This document shows positions 1 to 24,828 of a stretch of DNA of 64,000 nucleotides, piece by piece. Location: assembly GCF_024679245.1 (NCBI RefSeq), contig NC_090178.1, positions 29,359,955-29,423,954 of the forward strand, given 5' to 3'. The translations under genes were made by a program, and so were the position numbers. The first letter of the stretch is position 1. Each line of letters starts with the position of its first letter. The DNA is from Pseudorasbora parva. Lineage: Eukaryota > Chordata > Actinopteri > Cypriniformes > Gobionidae. The notes beneath the pieces are model-generated. The model had not been told where the DNA came from. It saw nothing but the letters and a program-made list of their open reading frames with translations, and made no database searches.

Positions 1-243
1 AAGAAGAGGGGATGCCACACAATGGTAAACATGGCCTTGTCACAACTTTTTTGAGATGTGCTTATGCCAAGAAATTTAAAATCAACATATTTTCCCTTAA
101 AATGATACATTTTCTCAGTTTAAACATTTGATAAGTCATCTGTGTTGTATTGTGAATGAAATATTGAAATTTTAAATTTCCACATCATTGTTTCTGGTTT
201 TATTCACAATTTATACAGTGTTCCAAATTTTTGGAATCGGGTT

Positions 244-247
<4 letters not shown>

Positions 248-317
<70 letters not shown>
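248..317. repeat. (AT)n microsatellite in itga10 intron 4
   Basis: About 35 uninterrupted AT units. The rest of 1-371 is AT-rich intron with no other feature seen. Confidence 0.95.
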
Positions 318-318
<1 letters not shown>

Positions 319-371
319 TTAAACCTGCTTGAATAATCCAAAATATAGCTGAAATTCAAATATAATCTCAC

Positions 372-14604
<14,233 letters not shown>

Positions 14605-15709
14605 TTGCCAGATATGTGATTCAGTCTATTTTTCTCCTTTCTTCAATTTGGAATGGTCAGCATCGATTGTAAATACAGCGCGCGCAAATAAGCAGGGGCG
14701 CACGCGCGTGTCCTCTCAGGTGGAGATGTGCTTCCTCTCCAGTGGCATAAATCACGCGCTCATAGTGCAGTACTGTAGCACACGCGCCGCTCTCACGGTC
14801 CCTGCGCATGAAAGACATTACTGTGTAGTATTCTGGCCATGTCGCAACTTTTTACTCTTTCTTTTGCTCAAACAAGTATTACAAAAATGTTTGACCATGT
14901 ACCAAATAAGTAACAATACACTTGCCTATATGGTGTTTTTAATAATAGCCTAACAACAACAACAACAACGATTTTCGCTCATAACTTTCATAAGCAAATG
15001 GGTACCTAAAATGAAAATTCACCAATTTACCCTATGCCATTCCAAAACCGACTTTTTTCTTTCGGGAAACACAAATGGAGATATTAGGCAGAATGTTAAG
15101 AACTGACACTGTCAGTTTACTTTTTTTATTAATAAAGTAAAGGGTGACTGAGTTTCAGTCATTATTCACGTCTCCTTTTGTGTCCCACTTAAAAAAATAA
15201 GACTGTTTGGAACAACTTGGGTATAGGCTAAGTCATGACAGCCTCATTTTTAGGCGAAGACGAAGTGTAATGCTAATTAAAACTTGATAAACGAACATAT
15301 TAAAAACTTAGGTTAACTTACCGTCTTGTTCCCCACATAAACGACGATTATTCAAAATCCAGGTTTGCGCGGCTCCAACACCTGCTGACGTTAAATAAGC
15401 GCGCGCATGAGTTTAGTCCAGCTCTTGCAGACGAGTGGTTCCCAAAATAAATACAATCACAAAAACAACTGACAAAAATATTATATCCAGGGATTTTCTC
15501 TTAATGTTGTTAGAGGAGCCTTTATCCTTTGCATATGGAAATTTTCATAAATAATTATTTTCCTGAGATTAAAACTGATTTAACTGCCTTCGTAGCTGCT
15601 TTCCTTCGACAGTGTATCCAATAACCTACTAGAAAAATGAAAGAGCTCCTTGATTCTGCAACAAGACCTTAGTTTCCCTCAGTCAACTGGACCCCTTTTG
15701 AGCCTGGCC

Positions 15710-15715
<6 letters not shown>
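14605..15715 (-). promoter_or_regulatory. itga10: Probable itga10 5' UTR and upstream region
   Basis: 14640-14830 is CpG-richer than its surroundings (several CGCGCG runs, e.g. near 14680 and 14702), as expected near a vertebrate start. The transcription start and core promoter could not be identified. From 15799 a large LINE occupies the upstream flank, about 1.2 kb from the start codon. Confidence 0.35.

Positions 15716-15798
<83 letters not shown>
15716..15798. repeat. (CT)n microsatellite at the 5' side of the Tx1 LINE
   Basis: About 41 CT units ending where LINE 5' UTR-like sequence starts (GTGCGCATGTGCG). Its counterpart lies at the 3' end of the same LINE at 24754. Confidence 0.95.
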
Positions 15799-15802
<4 letters not shown>

Positions 15803-16671
15803 GCATGTGCGAGTGATTGTGGAGTGAGTGAGTGGACTGCTTGGTGAGTGATCTCTTTCCAACTTTTTTGTAGTTTGTTGTGTTGTGTTTGTTTGTTTTT
15901 GTGTGTGTTATTTGCAGGGCCGGCGCAAGCTCAAATGCCGCTCTAGGCAGAGCACGATCGTGCCGCCCCACTCACAATTAGGTATCCTTAAGATGCATGT
16001 ACATACAAATTAATATTTTCTTTATCTATAAAATTAAACTAAAATAAAAACGTGCAAGCATGTTTTCAGATTTTATTTTTCATTCTGCAACGTGAAAAAA
16101 GTACACAGTGCTACAGCTGCAATTTCTGTTTTATAATAGACAGTGTACCGAATAAAACTAAACATAGGTCAGTGTATATGGTATTCAAAAACAAAAAACG
16201 GCTCCTTTTTCGTTTTTTCATTTTTTAAACAAAACGAAAAACAAGAATTCAGCATGATTTGTCGTTTTTCGTTCAGAGGTAGAAAATGAATAAACAGCTT
16301 GAATATTCGATTTCTACACATGGGCGGTAATTATACGCCCGTGTCTGCTGATTGGTCAGCCGAAGATCAAACTGCTCTTCCTCAGTTAAGCACAGCAGAA
16401 TAAAAGTACGAACGAAATATCGAACCCATAAACCGCAAACGAAATATGAAAAATCGAGCCAAAATCAAATTTTTCGTTTTTAAACTAAACAAAAAAACGA
16501 ATAAACAAGCGGATTTATCTGTTCTCATTATTCCATTCCTAACAGGAAATGAAATGATCAGATGATACACGGACCTGATGCACGCAACTTTTTAGCTCAT
16601 TGGAGGTTTTGATTTTTTCTTGACTGATACACACAAACAGACATTCACTGATTCACATAATAGCCTACATT

Positions 16672-16950
16672 TCAGAAGCGTGCGCTTCGGGCTTTCGCAG
16701 CGGCAAACGCTTTGGTTGCGTCCTCGAGTTTAACTTTTTCTACAAGTTCATGCTCAATTGCAATTGTTGCTAGTCCATTGAGTCTGTCTTTTGTCATTGT
16801 ACGTCGGACTCGGAGATCATTTTTAATCAGTTTGAGCTTTGAGAAACTGCGTTCTCCAGAGCTCACAGTGACGGGGAGAGTGAGAAGCACTCTCAATGCT
16901 ATAAAAACATTTGGAAAAATCAACACAATCTCATGGTCATGCGTATAAAT
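16672..16950 (-). pseudogene. hAT transposase C-terminal dimerisation segment
   Basis: Reads HEIVLIFPNVFIALRVLL, then TLPVTVSSGERSFSKLKLIK, then DRLNGLATIAIEHEL, and ends at a stop after KARSARF. The pattern SxERxFSxLKxIK...RLNGLA is the hAT C-terminal dimerisation region as found in ZMYM1/TTF-finger-like hAT proteins. The protein is cut upstream by the nested insertion. Confidence 0.85.
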
Positions 16951-17124
16951 AGATACGCACTTTATGCGTATAATACGCCATAACCCTAATAATACGGTTC
17001 GTATGTATAATACGCCATAAAGTGCGTATCATATGCACGCGAAAAACCGCGTACCATATGCACCACAAGATTGCAAACTCGAGAGCGCATTATTGTAGCA
17101 CGAAAGTACATTAATATAGTGCGC

Positions 17125-18493
17125 GAGCGCAAATCTCTCTCTGCTCGCGCGCGGAATGTAATGTGCGAGCGCGAATCTCCCTGCTCGTGCGCGATAACTC
17201 TGCGTGCTCTCAGATACGCTGCTCTTGTTAGAATGTTTTGTCTGGGCTCACTCAGAGAATATGCCTGCACTTAAAACGTGTCCAGTGCAATCGCGAATTC
17301 AGATTCCAAAAGGCAAAAATAATTAAAATCTGAACAAAATGCCCCCTAATAGATATAATATAAGCATATATAATGTAATAATAGATACGTGGGCAAAATG
17401 CCCCAGTAAAATTATGATATATCTAACTGCATCAAACACAAATGCAACAGAATAAAACTAATTAAAAATACTGACTACTAAATTAATGAAATCCATTTTA
17501 TTGGGAAAATGTTACTGCAATTTGTGAGTTAAGTTATCTTTCACCGCAAAAGTTGGCATACATTTCTAAATAATCCACTGGCAGTGGCAGAACAAGACTT
17601 TTGACCAATGTAACCTTAAATGGCTAGGCAACGTGGGGGAGAGGACGCTGGCGTCGTCTGTTCGCCGCTTCTCCACCCACAACAAATCATGTTAATGTAC
17701 TATTAGATTTACATTTTATTTTATTTCCTTATGTTTGTGACTAGTCTAACAGTCAGAGCTACAATTGGGACTGTTGCTGATTGCTGGCAGCCACTGAGAA
17801 GTCGTTGTTCGTCGTTTCGCCGTTTTCAACCGCTTCTCTAATGTTTACATTTGAATTGCTGCGGTTGGTTTCTGGTTTGGAGGACATTTTATGTTTCTCG
17901 CCGCGGGTGCTCACTGGTGGTCTCCCTTGGGCTTAAGCTGCATGGTGGCTGAAGTTTGCACCGGGCTAGCGTCATCCGGGCTCTCGTCGTCGGCGTCCGG
18001 CATGATGTTGGGATGTTCTGCTTCTCGGCTGCGCCGCTGTTCCGTCCTGCATTGCGACCGTGGAGCGACATCTGCGCCGGCCCCGGTGTGTCCACAGAAG
18101 TGCCCGGAGGAATGTTCTGCCTCCTGCATGGTGCTGCAGCGATCCCCATCGTTTGAATCATCATGAAGAAGACCCATCATCTGGTCTTCAGCTGTCGTGT
18201 CTCAGCGATGTCATCGGGACACTGCCGCTGGGAGAAATCTGAAACATGGAGTGGACCACAGTGTGCTGCGGAGCTAACAGAGACTTCCACCATCAGCTGT
18301 TTTCTGTTCACCATCAGCTCTGTTTCTGTTCACCATCAGCTCTGTTTCTGTTCTGTTTTCTGTGTTGGTTGATTGTTTGTAGTATTCTATATTTTTACTT
18401 GTTATTCATTTTTTTGTTGTTATTCCCCCCCCCCCCCCCCCCTTGTTGCACTTTGAGATTCTTCGGAATGAAAAGTGCATTATAAATAAAATC

Positions 18494-18529
<36 letters not shown>

Positions 18530-18858
18530 ATATGTAACAATAAATAAGCACCCACAACAGTAGATATCAGTGAAATTTCACAATTCTCAGCCTAATAATA
18601 TAAATGTAAAACATTATTGAATACAAGTGAACAGTTGAAGCTGCAGGACACAGTGATTCAGGTACAGAAATTAAATAATCAAACATAATAACATTGCATA
18701 ATCGTTTTAAGTGCAGGCATATTCTCTGAGTGAGCCCAGACAAACATTTCTAACAAGAGCAGCGTATCTGAGAGCGCACGCAGAGTTCTCGCGCACGAGC
18801 AGGAAGATTCGCGCTCGCACATTACATTCCGCGTGCGAGCAGAGAGAGATTTGCGCTC
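17125..18858. mobile_element. Nested element with ~155-bp long inverted repeats inside the hAT
   Basis: 17125-17278 (GAGCGCAAATCTCTC ... TGCACTTAAAACG) reappears inverted at 18703-18858 with only a few differences. The arms enclose about 1.4 kb including a LINE-type tail, and sit exactly where the hAT transposase is missing its middle. Class unknown; no transposase seen. Confidence 0.7.
17889..18530 (+). mobile_element. Non-LTR retroelement fragment with (ATT)n tail
   Basis: The plus strand ends TTGTTGCACTTTGAGATTCT, then AAAAGTGCATTATAAATAAA, then (ATT)n at 18495-18528, a fish LINE/SINE 3'-end signature. A poly-C run lies at 18426-18442. Upstream GC-rich sequence (17890-18250) probably belongs to the same insertion but has no clear protein. 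Confidence 0.6.
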
Positions 18859-18865
18859 TCGACAT

Positions 18866-19049
18866 TTGACAGGGAAATAACGCCATACTTTTCCAGTCTT
18901 AAGCAATCCTGAAGAACTATTGTAGGCTGTTCTCCTATTTCTTTGAGAGATGCGATGTCATATAAAAGTCCAAATAAGCGCCCATGGTCTCGAAGCAGCG
19001 GAAAGCGCTCTTCCACGGAACGGATGGAACAGTCGAGCGTATTTTGCAC
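18866..19049 (-). pseudogene. hAT transposase internal segment
   Basis: The frame contains LDCSIRSVEERFPLLRDHGR and LFGLLYDIASLKE, typical of the middle of the same hAT transposase family as 16672-16950. It stops matching at the border of the nested inverted repeat (about 18860). Confidence 0.75.
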
Positions 19050-19409
19050 GCATATACTAATCGATGCTGCTCTAAGTGAGGTGGGGGCGCGATCGGGCGG
19101 GAATTTTTATTCTAAATTTAAAGTTAATTTAAATTCATACTAATGGAGTGGGAAAAAATGTTGTTGATATAAGTGCGATAATTGTAACCTACCTAATGTA
19201 AAACTAACAAATAAATTTATAAAAAAAAATTCTCTCTCTCGCTTTCGCTCTCTCGCCTTCTCTCTCTCTTGCCGCCCTGGCTGAGCTGCCGCCCTAGGCG
19301 GCTGCCTAGTTCGCCTATAGGCACGCGCCGGCCCTGGTTATTTGTTAAAGAAGACTATTTTTTTCTTGTGAAAGTTGTGGGAGTCTGCTCCCGGCGTTTG
19401 CCGGGACGC

Positions 19410-20681
19410 ATGGCTGCTTCAGGTGTTTCGGGTAGTGAAGGTTTGACTCGGCGTCATGGGATTAAGATTTTGTGTAAATGTACCGTAGAGGAATGTGCGC
19501 TAGCAGTTGGCAACGTTGTTGGTTACAACGCTATTGTTTCTGCTTCTAAAATGAATAACGCGATTGTTTTGTTTTTAAACGCGATTGAAAAAGCAAACGA
19601 GGTTGTTCAAACGGGAGTCGTAATTAACGCCGCGCTTACACCTGTTCTCCCTCTTAGTAGCCCTTCCAGAAAGATTATTTTGTCAAACGTGCCTCCTTTT
19701 GTTTCTGATGCAAGTATTGCTAAAGAATTGTCTTCCTTTGGTAAGATAGTTTCCCCCATTAGGAAAATTGCTCTTAGCTGCAAATCACCCTTGCTGAAAC
19801 ATGTAGTGTCGTTTCGGAGACAGGTTTATATGATCTTGAAGAATAATGCTGACGAACTTAATCTGTCTTTTAATGTTAAAGTTGAGGACTTTAACTATAC
19901 AGTTTATGCAACATCTGAAAGCATAATGAAATGCTTTGGTTGTGGCAAAATTGGTCATCTGATACGTGCCTGTCCTGAAAAAGTGGATGAAGATGCTACT
20001 GTACAGCCGAACTCTCAGAGTGCTCATTCTGAGGCTGTGTCTGTTACAGAGGATGTTGTGGCCTCTGATGCTGTTGAGTCAGGTTCTGGTAAAGCGGTTG
20101 CCATTAAGCCAAATAAACCCACTATGGCTGAGGTTACTGCAGGTTTGTGCTCTGGATATGATCTTATGGTTTTTGAAAAGGCTAATTTAAGCAGTGACAT
20201 CTCTGTAAATACAGATACAATGACTGCTGATAAACAGGTCAGTGAGGGTGTTGTTGATTTAGAGATGGACGTAGAGTCAATCTTCAAAGTCCCTACTAAA
20301 AGGAAGAAAGTTTGTCAGAGCAAGGTGATTAAACAAGCAAAAAAAGACAAAAATGAAGCTGAATGTTTATACTCAGAAAATGAAAGTGACTCTACGGATT
20401 CCAATACTTCTGATTGTTCCCATCTTTCATCGCAAAATGAAAATGAAAACCAGAAAACAGTATATAAAGTTGAGGAAATTAGCAAATTTTTGAAAGAAAC
20501 TAAAGGCCTACCTGGAGTTCAGGTTGAAGATTATTTCCCTGATCGCTCAACTTTCATTAATGATGCAAAAATTCTAATGAAAGAAGGTGCTTTTGTAGAT
20601 AAAGATGTTTACCGTCTCAGAAAAATTGTGAGTAAACTTAGAAAGCGAATCCTTAATGATGAAAAACAAGATATGGTGTAA
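19410..20681 (+). CDS. Tx1-LINE ORF1, zinc-knuckle nucleic-acid-binding protein
   Basis: 423 aa, intact. The start ATG (19410, MAASGVSGSEG) lies downstream of the hAT insertion. The frame stays open into hAT sequence back to 19269, but those codons come from the inserted element. An N-terminal RRM-like region (RKIILSNVPPFVSDASIAKE) precedes one CCHC knuckle, CFGCGKIGHLIRAC, at residues 175-188. A Ser/Glu-rich linker and a basic KRKKVCQSKVIKQAKK patch follow. This ORF1 build is typical of the Tx1/L1 group: it coats the element RNA. Its 3' end reaches past 20656, an upstream in-frame ATG of ORF2. Confidence 0.85.
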   Translation: MAASGVSGSEGLTRRHGIKILCKCTVEECALAVGNVVGYNAIVSASKMNNAIVLFLNAIEKANEVVQTGVVINAALTPVLPLSSPSRKIILSNVPPFVSDASIAKELSSFGKIVSPIRKIALSCKSPLLKHVVSFRRQVYMILKNNADELNLSFNVKVEDFNYTVYATSESIMKCFGCGKIGHLIRACPEKVDEDATVQPNSQSAHSEAVSVTEDVVASDAVESGSGKAVAIKPNKPTMAEVTAGLCSGYDLMVFEKANLSSDISVNTDTMTADKQVSEGVVDLEMDVESIFKVPTKRKKVCQSKVIKQAKKDKNEAECLYSENESDSTDSNTSDCSHLSSQNENENQKTVYKVEEISKFLKETKGLPGVQVEDYFPDRSTFINDAKILMKEGAFVDKDVYRLRKIVSKLRKRILNDEKQDMV

Positions 20682-20760
20682 CTTATTTTTTCTGGTAGAA
20701 GTCTTTGCCTTGCTGACTGTTTCTTTTAATTACTTCTGTTTCTTAAAACCATCATTTTCT

Positions 20761-23700
20761 ATGGGAGACTTTAAAATTGGAACTCTCAATTTAAATGGTG
20801 CCAGAGACTGTCAGAAGAGAATGTGTTTGTTTGAATTTATAAAACAAAAGCACATTGATGTTACGTTTATTCAAGAATCACATAGTGACTTAAAAAATGA
20901 GGTAGACTGGAAAAAAGAATGGGATGGGCAAATTTTTATGAGTCATATGTCTTCTAATAGTGGCGGAGTAGCTGTTTTGTTTTCAAAGAAATCACTACCA
21001 ATTTCTTGTGAAATAGAAGAAATAGTTAAAGGTCGTCTTTTAAAAGTTAAAGCTAAGTTTGAAAACACTATAATGACTTTTTTAAATGTCTATGCCCCCA
21101 CAAAAGGGGCTGAAAGATTAGTGTTTTTTGATACAATTAGTGTTGCTATGAAAGATTTAAACTCGGAAGAATTGTTGTTCCTTGGTGGAGATTTTAACTG
21201 TACTGAAAATGATCAGTTAGACAGAAATCACTTAGAGCCACATGTCGCCTCACAAAAAGCTCTTACACAACTAATAAGAGCATTTGATTTGTGTGATGTT
21301 TGGAGAAACATGCATCACAAGAATAGACAATATACCTGGGCACATAGTAGAGATAATCTTATTTCTATGGCAAGGCTGGATAGGCTTTATGTGTTTCATT
21401 TTCAAGCAAATCTGGCTAGAGATTGTAAAATAATTCCAGTTGGTTTTTCTGATCATTGTTGTGTTATTTGTAACATTTTCATTAATTCTGTGAATTTGAA
21501 GAGTGCGTATTGGCATTTTAATACATCACTTTTAAATGATAAAAAGTTTATTGACACTTTTATTTTGTTTTGGGAAAATTTTAAAGAACAAAAACTGTTT
21601 TATACTTCCTTGCAACAGTGGTGGGATTGTGGCAAGGTTCACATTAAACAACTCTGTCAAGAGTATACTTTAAATGCTACAAAAGAAATGGCCCAGTCAA
21701 TGAAAAAGTTAGAATTTGAAATAATTGAACTTTGGAGCACAACAGCTTCTACAAGTGACGGTGAATGTTTTGAAAGTAGTAAATCTAAAAAAGATTTGCT
21801 TGCAGACTTATTGGGTGTGAAAGCACAAGGGGCATTAATTCGTTCCCGTTTTCAAAGCATCTCACAAATGGATGCACCATCCAAATTTTTTTTCAATTTG
21901 GAAAAAAAAAATGGACAAAGTCGTATTATTCACTCATTAAGATCTGATACTGGGAAAGAGCTTGTTGAACCTAGTGAAATACGCAAACACGCTGTTGATT
22001 TCTACTCAAATTTATATAAATGTGAGTTGGTTCAAAGAGAAGATGAAACATTTTCTTTTCTTAATGATCTTCCAAAGATTGATGAGGAGTCTAATAATGT
22101 GCTTAAACAATCATTGTCACAAAATGAACTATATACTGCTATGATGGACATGGAAAATGGAAAGGCTCCTGGTATTGACGGGATTCCTGTTGATTTTTAT
22201 AAAATTTTATGGCCGGTGATTGGTGAAGATTTCTTTTTGGTCCTTAATGACAGTTTGAATATGGGATTGTTACCGTTAAGTTGTAGAAGAGCTGTAATAA
22301 CTCTTTTGCCTAAAAAGGGAGATCTCCAAAATATAAGTAATTGGAGACCAATATCTCTTTTATGTGCCGATTATAAAATACTATCAAAGGCTCTAGCCAC
22401 AAGGCTAAGTAAAGTTCTGAGTCAAGTAATACATTCTGATCAGAATTATTGTATACCCAATAGATCCATCTTCGATAATATATCTTTGGTCAGAGATGTA
22501 CTTGAGGTTGCAAGAATATTAGGTGTTAATTGTGGTCTAATTTCATTAGACCAGGAAAAAGCCTTCGACCGTGTAGAACATGGATATTTGAGAGATGTTT
22601 TAGAAGCTTTTGGTTTTAATCAGAGTTTTATAAATATGATAGAGGCCATGTACAGTAACATTGAGAGTATACTCAAAGTCAATGGTGGTTTGAGTGCTCC
22701 TTTTGAAGTCCAGAGGGGAGTTCGACAGGGATGTGCTATGTCAGGAATGTTATACTCCCTGGCCATTGAACCTCTGCTTCATAAATTAAGAACTGAGTTG
22801 AATGGGTTTACCATACCACATTATAATGTCTCGTTGCACCTTTCTGCTTATGCCGATGATGTAATTGTTTTTATATCTTGTGCTGATGATATTAAGAAAT
22901 TAGAGTTTATTGTTAACTGCTTTAATAAAATCTCTTCTGCAAAAGTCAACTGGGGGAAAAGTGAGGCCCTTTTAATGGGTGACTGGGATAAATGTCCTCC
23001 CAGTTTACCTGGAGGTCTAATCTGGAAGAAAGGCGGATTAAAATATCTTGGAATTTTTTTAGGAAATGATGATTTTATTCAAAAGAATTGGGATTGTATG
23101 CTGGAAAAAATAAAAGGACGTTTACAGAAATGGAAATGGCTGCTTCCCAAACTGTCTTATCGAGGCCGTACACTTATAATCAACAATCTGGTTGGGTCCT
23201 CTTTATGGCATAAACTTGCATGTGTTGATCCGCCTGTTGGACTTTTACCAAAACTTCAAGGAGAGATGGTCAACTTTTTCTGGGATAATTTGCACTGGAC
23301 ACCTCAAAGTGTTCTTTTCCTGCCAAGAGATGAAGGAGGTCAAGGCCTGGTGAATCTGGTCAGTAGAGGAGCGACTTATCGGTTGCAGTTTATTCAGCGA
23401 TTACTGACGGGACCTCAGAATCTAGTGTGGAAACCCTTGGCACAAATCATTTTGCATGAGGTGAATGGAATGGGACTCCATGATGCACTTTTCTTAATGG
23501 ATCATACTCTTCTAGATATGACCGGACTACCCTCTTTTTATAAAAGTCTTTTTAAAGCGTGGAGACTTTTTAAACATCAGTGGACAGAGTCAGCTACCTC
23601 TCTCTTTTGGTTGCTGGAGGAACCTGTGGTTTTCGGGAGTCGCCTTGATGTGTCGGGAGATGACTTTCCAGGGCTAAAAGACTTGCTTGTGTCAAAAAAA

Positions 23701-24663
23701 GTTTTGCAATTGAAAGATCTTGTGGACAAAACAGGACCTGGACTAAAGAATGCAGAAACTGTTGCCATACTTCTGGATATAAGATCAGTGAGATTTGTAA
23801 GAAAGTTTCTGAACAAACTGGATGGGGTTTTAAACTCCAAGGAAAAAACTCTCCTAGACAAATACTGCATGGGTGATATTTCCCCTGACTCTAATGACTT
23901 TTTCCCAGATATCAGAATTATACCTGATCTTGAAAAGTCTTCATATAACAGTCCATTGTTGTCTTTGAATAAAAATGAAAATGTTGATTTTTGTACAGTT
24001 AAAGGAAAGGTGATATATAAATGCATTGTGAAGGTAATTAATAAGCATACGTTAAAAGACAGAGTTGACACAGTGTGGAGAGACAAACTGGGAGTGGTAG
24101 AGGAAATGAAGCCAGAGTGGAGAGTACTATACAAACCACCATTGACTAAAAGGGCAGGTGATCTCCAATGGAGAATCCTGCAAGGTGCAATAGCCACTAA
24201 TGCTTTTGTGACAAAAATGAATCCCAATGTAAATGATATTTGTCCTTTCTGTTCAGAGAGAGAAACAATATTTCATTGTTTTATGAATTGCTTTAGACTT
24301 TCCCCACTCTTTGATCTCTTAGAATTTTTATTTTCTTTATTAGGGACTTTCTTTACAAAGCAATGTTTTATTTTTGGTTTTAAGTATAGTAGACTTCAGA
24401 AATACAAGTGTCAATTAATGAACTTCATTGTAGGACAAGCCAAACTTGCAATTTATATTTCCAGAAGAAATGAATTAGAGCAGAGAAACGGACAACATAT
24501 TGTATCTGTTTTTAAGAATATGTTTAAATCAAGAATTCTTGTTGATTTTAATTATTATAAAATGATGAATGCAATCAATGTTTTTGAGATTGAATGGTGC
24601 TGTGATGTTGGGATGTGTTCTGTGCTCAATGATGAGTTGTTTTTTATACATGAATTAAGGTAG
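20761..24663 (+). CDS. Tx1-LINE ORF2, endonuclease-reverse transcriptase
   Basis: Intact 1300-aa frame from ATG 20761. An in-frame ATG at 20656 would add 35 hydrophobic residues and overlap ORF1. Numbering from 20656: the AP endonuclease is at 40-270 with IGTLNLNGA, IQES (E74), GGDFNC and SDH (D266-H267). RT spans about 500-800 with WRPISLL, AFDR (D638), GVRQGCAMSGMLYSLAIEPL and YADD (732-735). A C-terminal CCHC-like zinc motif is at 1196-1212 (CPFC...H...C). It makes the element DNA by target-primed reverse transcription. All catalytic motifs are present, so the copy may be recent or active. Confidence 0.9.
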   Translation: MGDFKIGTLNLNGARDCQKRMCLFEFIKQKHIDVTFIQESHSDLKNEVDWKKEWDGQIFMSHMSSNSGGVAVLFSKKSLPISCEIEEIVKGRLLKVKAKFENTIMTFLNVYAPTKGAERLVFFDTISVAMKDLNSEELLFLGGDFNCTENDQLDRNHLEPHVASQKALTQLIRAFDLCDVWRNMHHKNRQYTWAHSRDNLISMARLDRLYVFHFQANLARDCKIIPVGFSDHCCVICNIFINSVNLKSAYWHFNTSLLNDKKFIDTFILFWENFKEQKLFYTSLQQWWDCGKVHIKQLCQEYTLNATKEMAQSMKKLEFEIIELWSTTASTSDGECFESSKSKKDLLADLLGVKAQGALIRSRFQSISQMDAPSKFFFNLEKKNGQSRIIHSLRSDTGKELVEPSEIRKHAVDFYSNLYKCELVQREDETFSFLNDLPKIDEESNNVLKQSLSQNELYTAMMDMENGKAPGIDGIPVDFYKILWPVIGEDFFLVLNDSLNMGLLPLSCRRAVITLLPKKGDLQNISNWRPISLLCADYKILSKALATRLSKVLSQVIHSDQNYCIPNRSIFDNISLVRDVLEVARILGVNCGLISLDQEKAFDRVEHGYLRDVLEAFGFNQSFINMIEAMYSNIESILKVNGGLSAPFEVQRGVRQGCAMSGMLYSLAIEPLLHKLRTELNGFTIPHYNVSLHLSAYADDVIVFISCADDIKKLEFIVNCFNKISSAKVNWGKSEALLMGDWDKCPPSLPGGLIWKKGGLKYLGIFLGNDDFIQKNWDCMLEKIKGRLQKWKWLLPKLSYRGRTLIINNLVGSSLWHKLACVDPPVGLLPKLQGEMVNFFWDNLHWTPQSVLFLPRDEGGQGLVNLVSRGATYRLQFIQRLLTGPQNLVWKPLAQIILHEVNGMGLHDALFLMDHTLLDMTGLPSFYKSLFKAWRLFKHQWTESATSLFWLLEEPVVFGSRLDVSGDDFPGLKDLLVSKKVLQLKDLVDKTGPGLKNAETVAILLDIRSVRFVRKFLNKLDGVLNSKEKTLLDKYCMGDISPDSNDFFPDIRIIPDLEKSSYNSPLLSLNKNENVDFCTVKGKVIYKCIVKVINKHTLKDRVDTVWRDKLGVVEEMKPEWRVLYKPPLTKRAGDLQWRILQGAIATNAFVTKMNPNVNDICPFCSERETIFHCFMNCFRLSPLFDLLEFLFSLLGTFFTKQCFIFGFKYSRLQKYKCQLMNFIVGQAKLAIYISRRNELEQRNGQHIVSVFKNMFKSRILVDFNYYKMMNAINVFEIEWCCDVGMCSVLNDELFFIHELR

Positions 24664-24748
24664 TTAAATTATGTAGTGTTTTTTTGTTTGTTAATTTTTA
24701 TTAATGTTTTTGAAATAATTGTTTTTTAATAAAGCGTTTGTAAAACTC

Positions 24749-24753
<5 letters not shown>

Positions 24754-24828
<75 letters not shown>
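24754..24828. repeat. (CT)n(CA)n microsatellite at the 3' side of the LINE
   Basis: About 17 CT units directly follow the LINE 3' end (ACTCAAAAA), then about 20 CA units. With 15716-15798 it brackets the LINE. Confidence 0.95.

Larger units (their letters stand above)
15915..19336 (-). mobile_element. hAT DNA transposon remnant in the LINE 5' UTR
   Basis: Terminal inverted repeat CAGGGCCGGCGC at 15915 and GCGCCGGCCCTG ending at 19336. A perfect 8-bp target duplication GTTATTTG lies at 15907-15914 and 19337-19344, diagnostic of hAT. Transposase pieces lie on the minus strand at 19049-18866 and 16950-16672. The middle is replaced by a younger element (inverted repeats 17125-17278 and 18703-18858) carrying a LINE tail. 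16180-16560 is another AT-rich foldback-like insertion. Confidence 0.9.
15799..24753 (+). mobile_element. Tx1-type (L1 group) LINE inserted in a CT microsatellite
   Basis: Non-LTR retrotransposon with 5' UTR (15799-15914, resuming at 19337), ORF1 (19410-20681), ORF2 (20761-24663) and an approximately 90-bp 3' UTR with AATAAA near 24728. It is bounded by (CT)n on both sides, without the hAT it would be about 5.5 kb. Both ORFs are open with all core motifs. Some Tx1-clade families in fish are known to target microsatellites (Kibi/Koshi types, from memory), so this flank pattern is expected of a site-specific element. The 5' UTR is split by a 3.4 kb hAT insertion. Confidence 0.85.

Noticed and set aside
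19269..19409. N-terminal extension of LINE ORF1
   Set aside because: These 47 codons mostly come from the end of the hAT insertion (up to 19336); the native start is more likely the ATG at 19410.
23577..24227. 216-codon minus-strand ORF
   Set aside because: It is the antisense of the Tx1-LINE ORF2 and reflects that gene's codon pattern.
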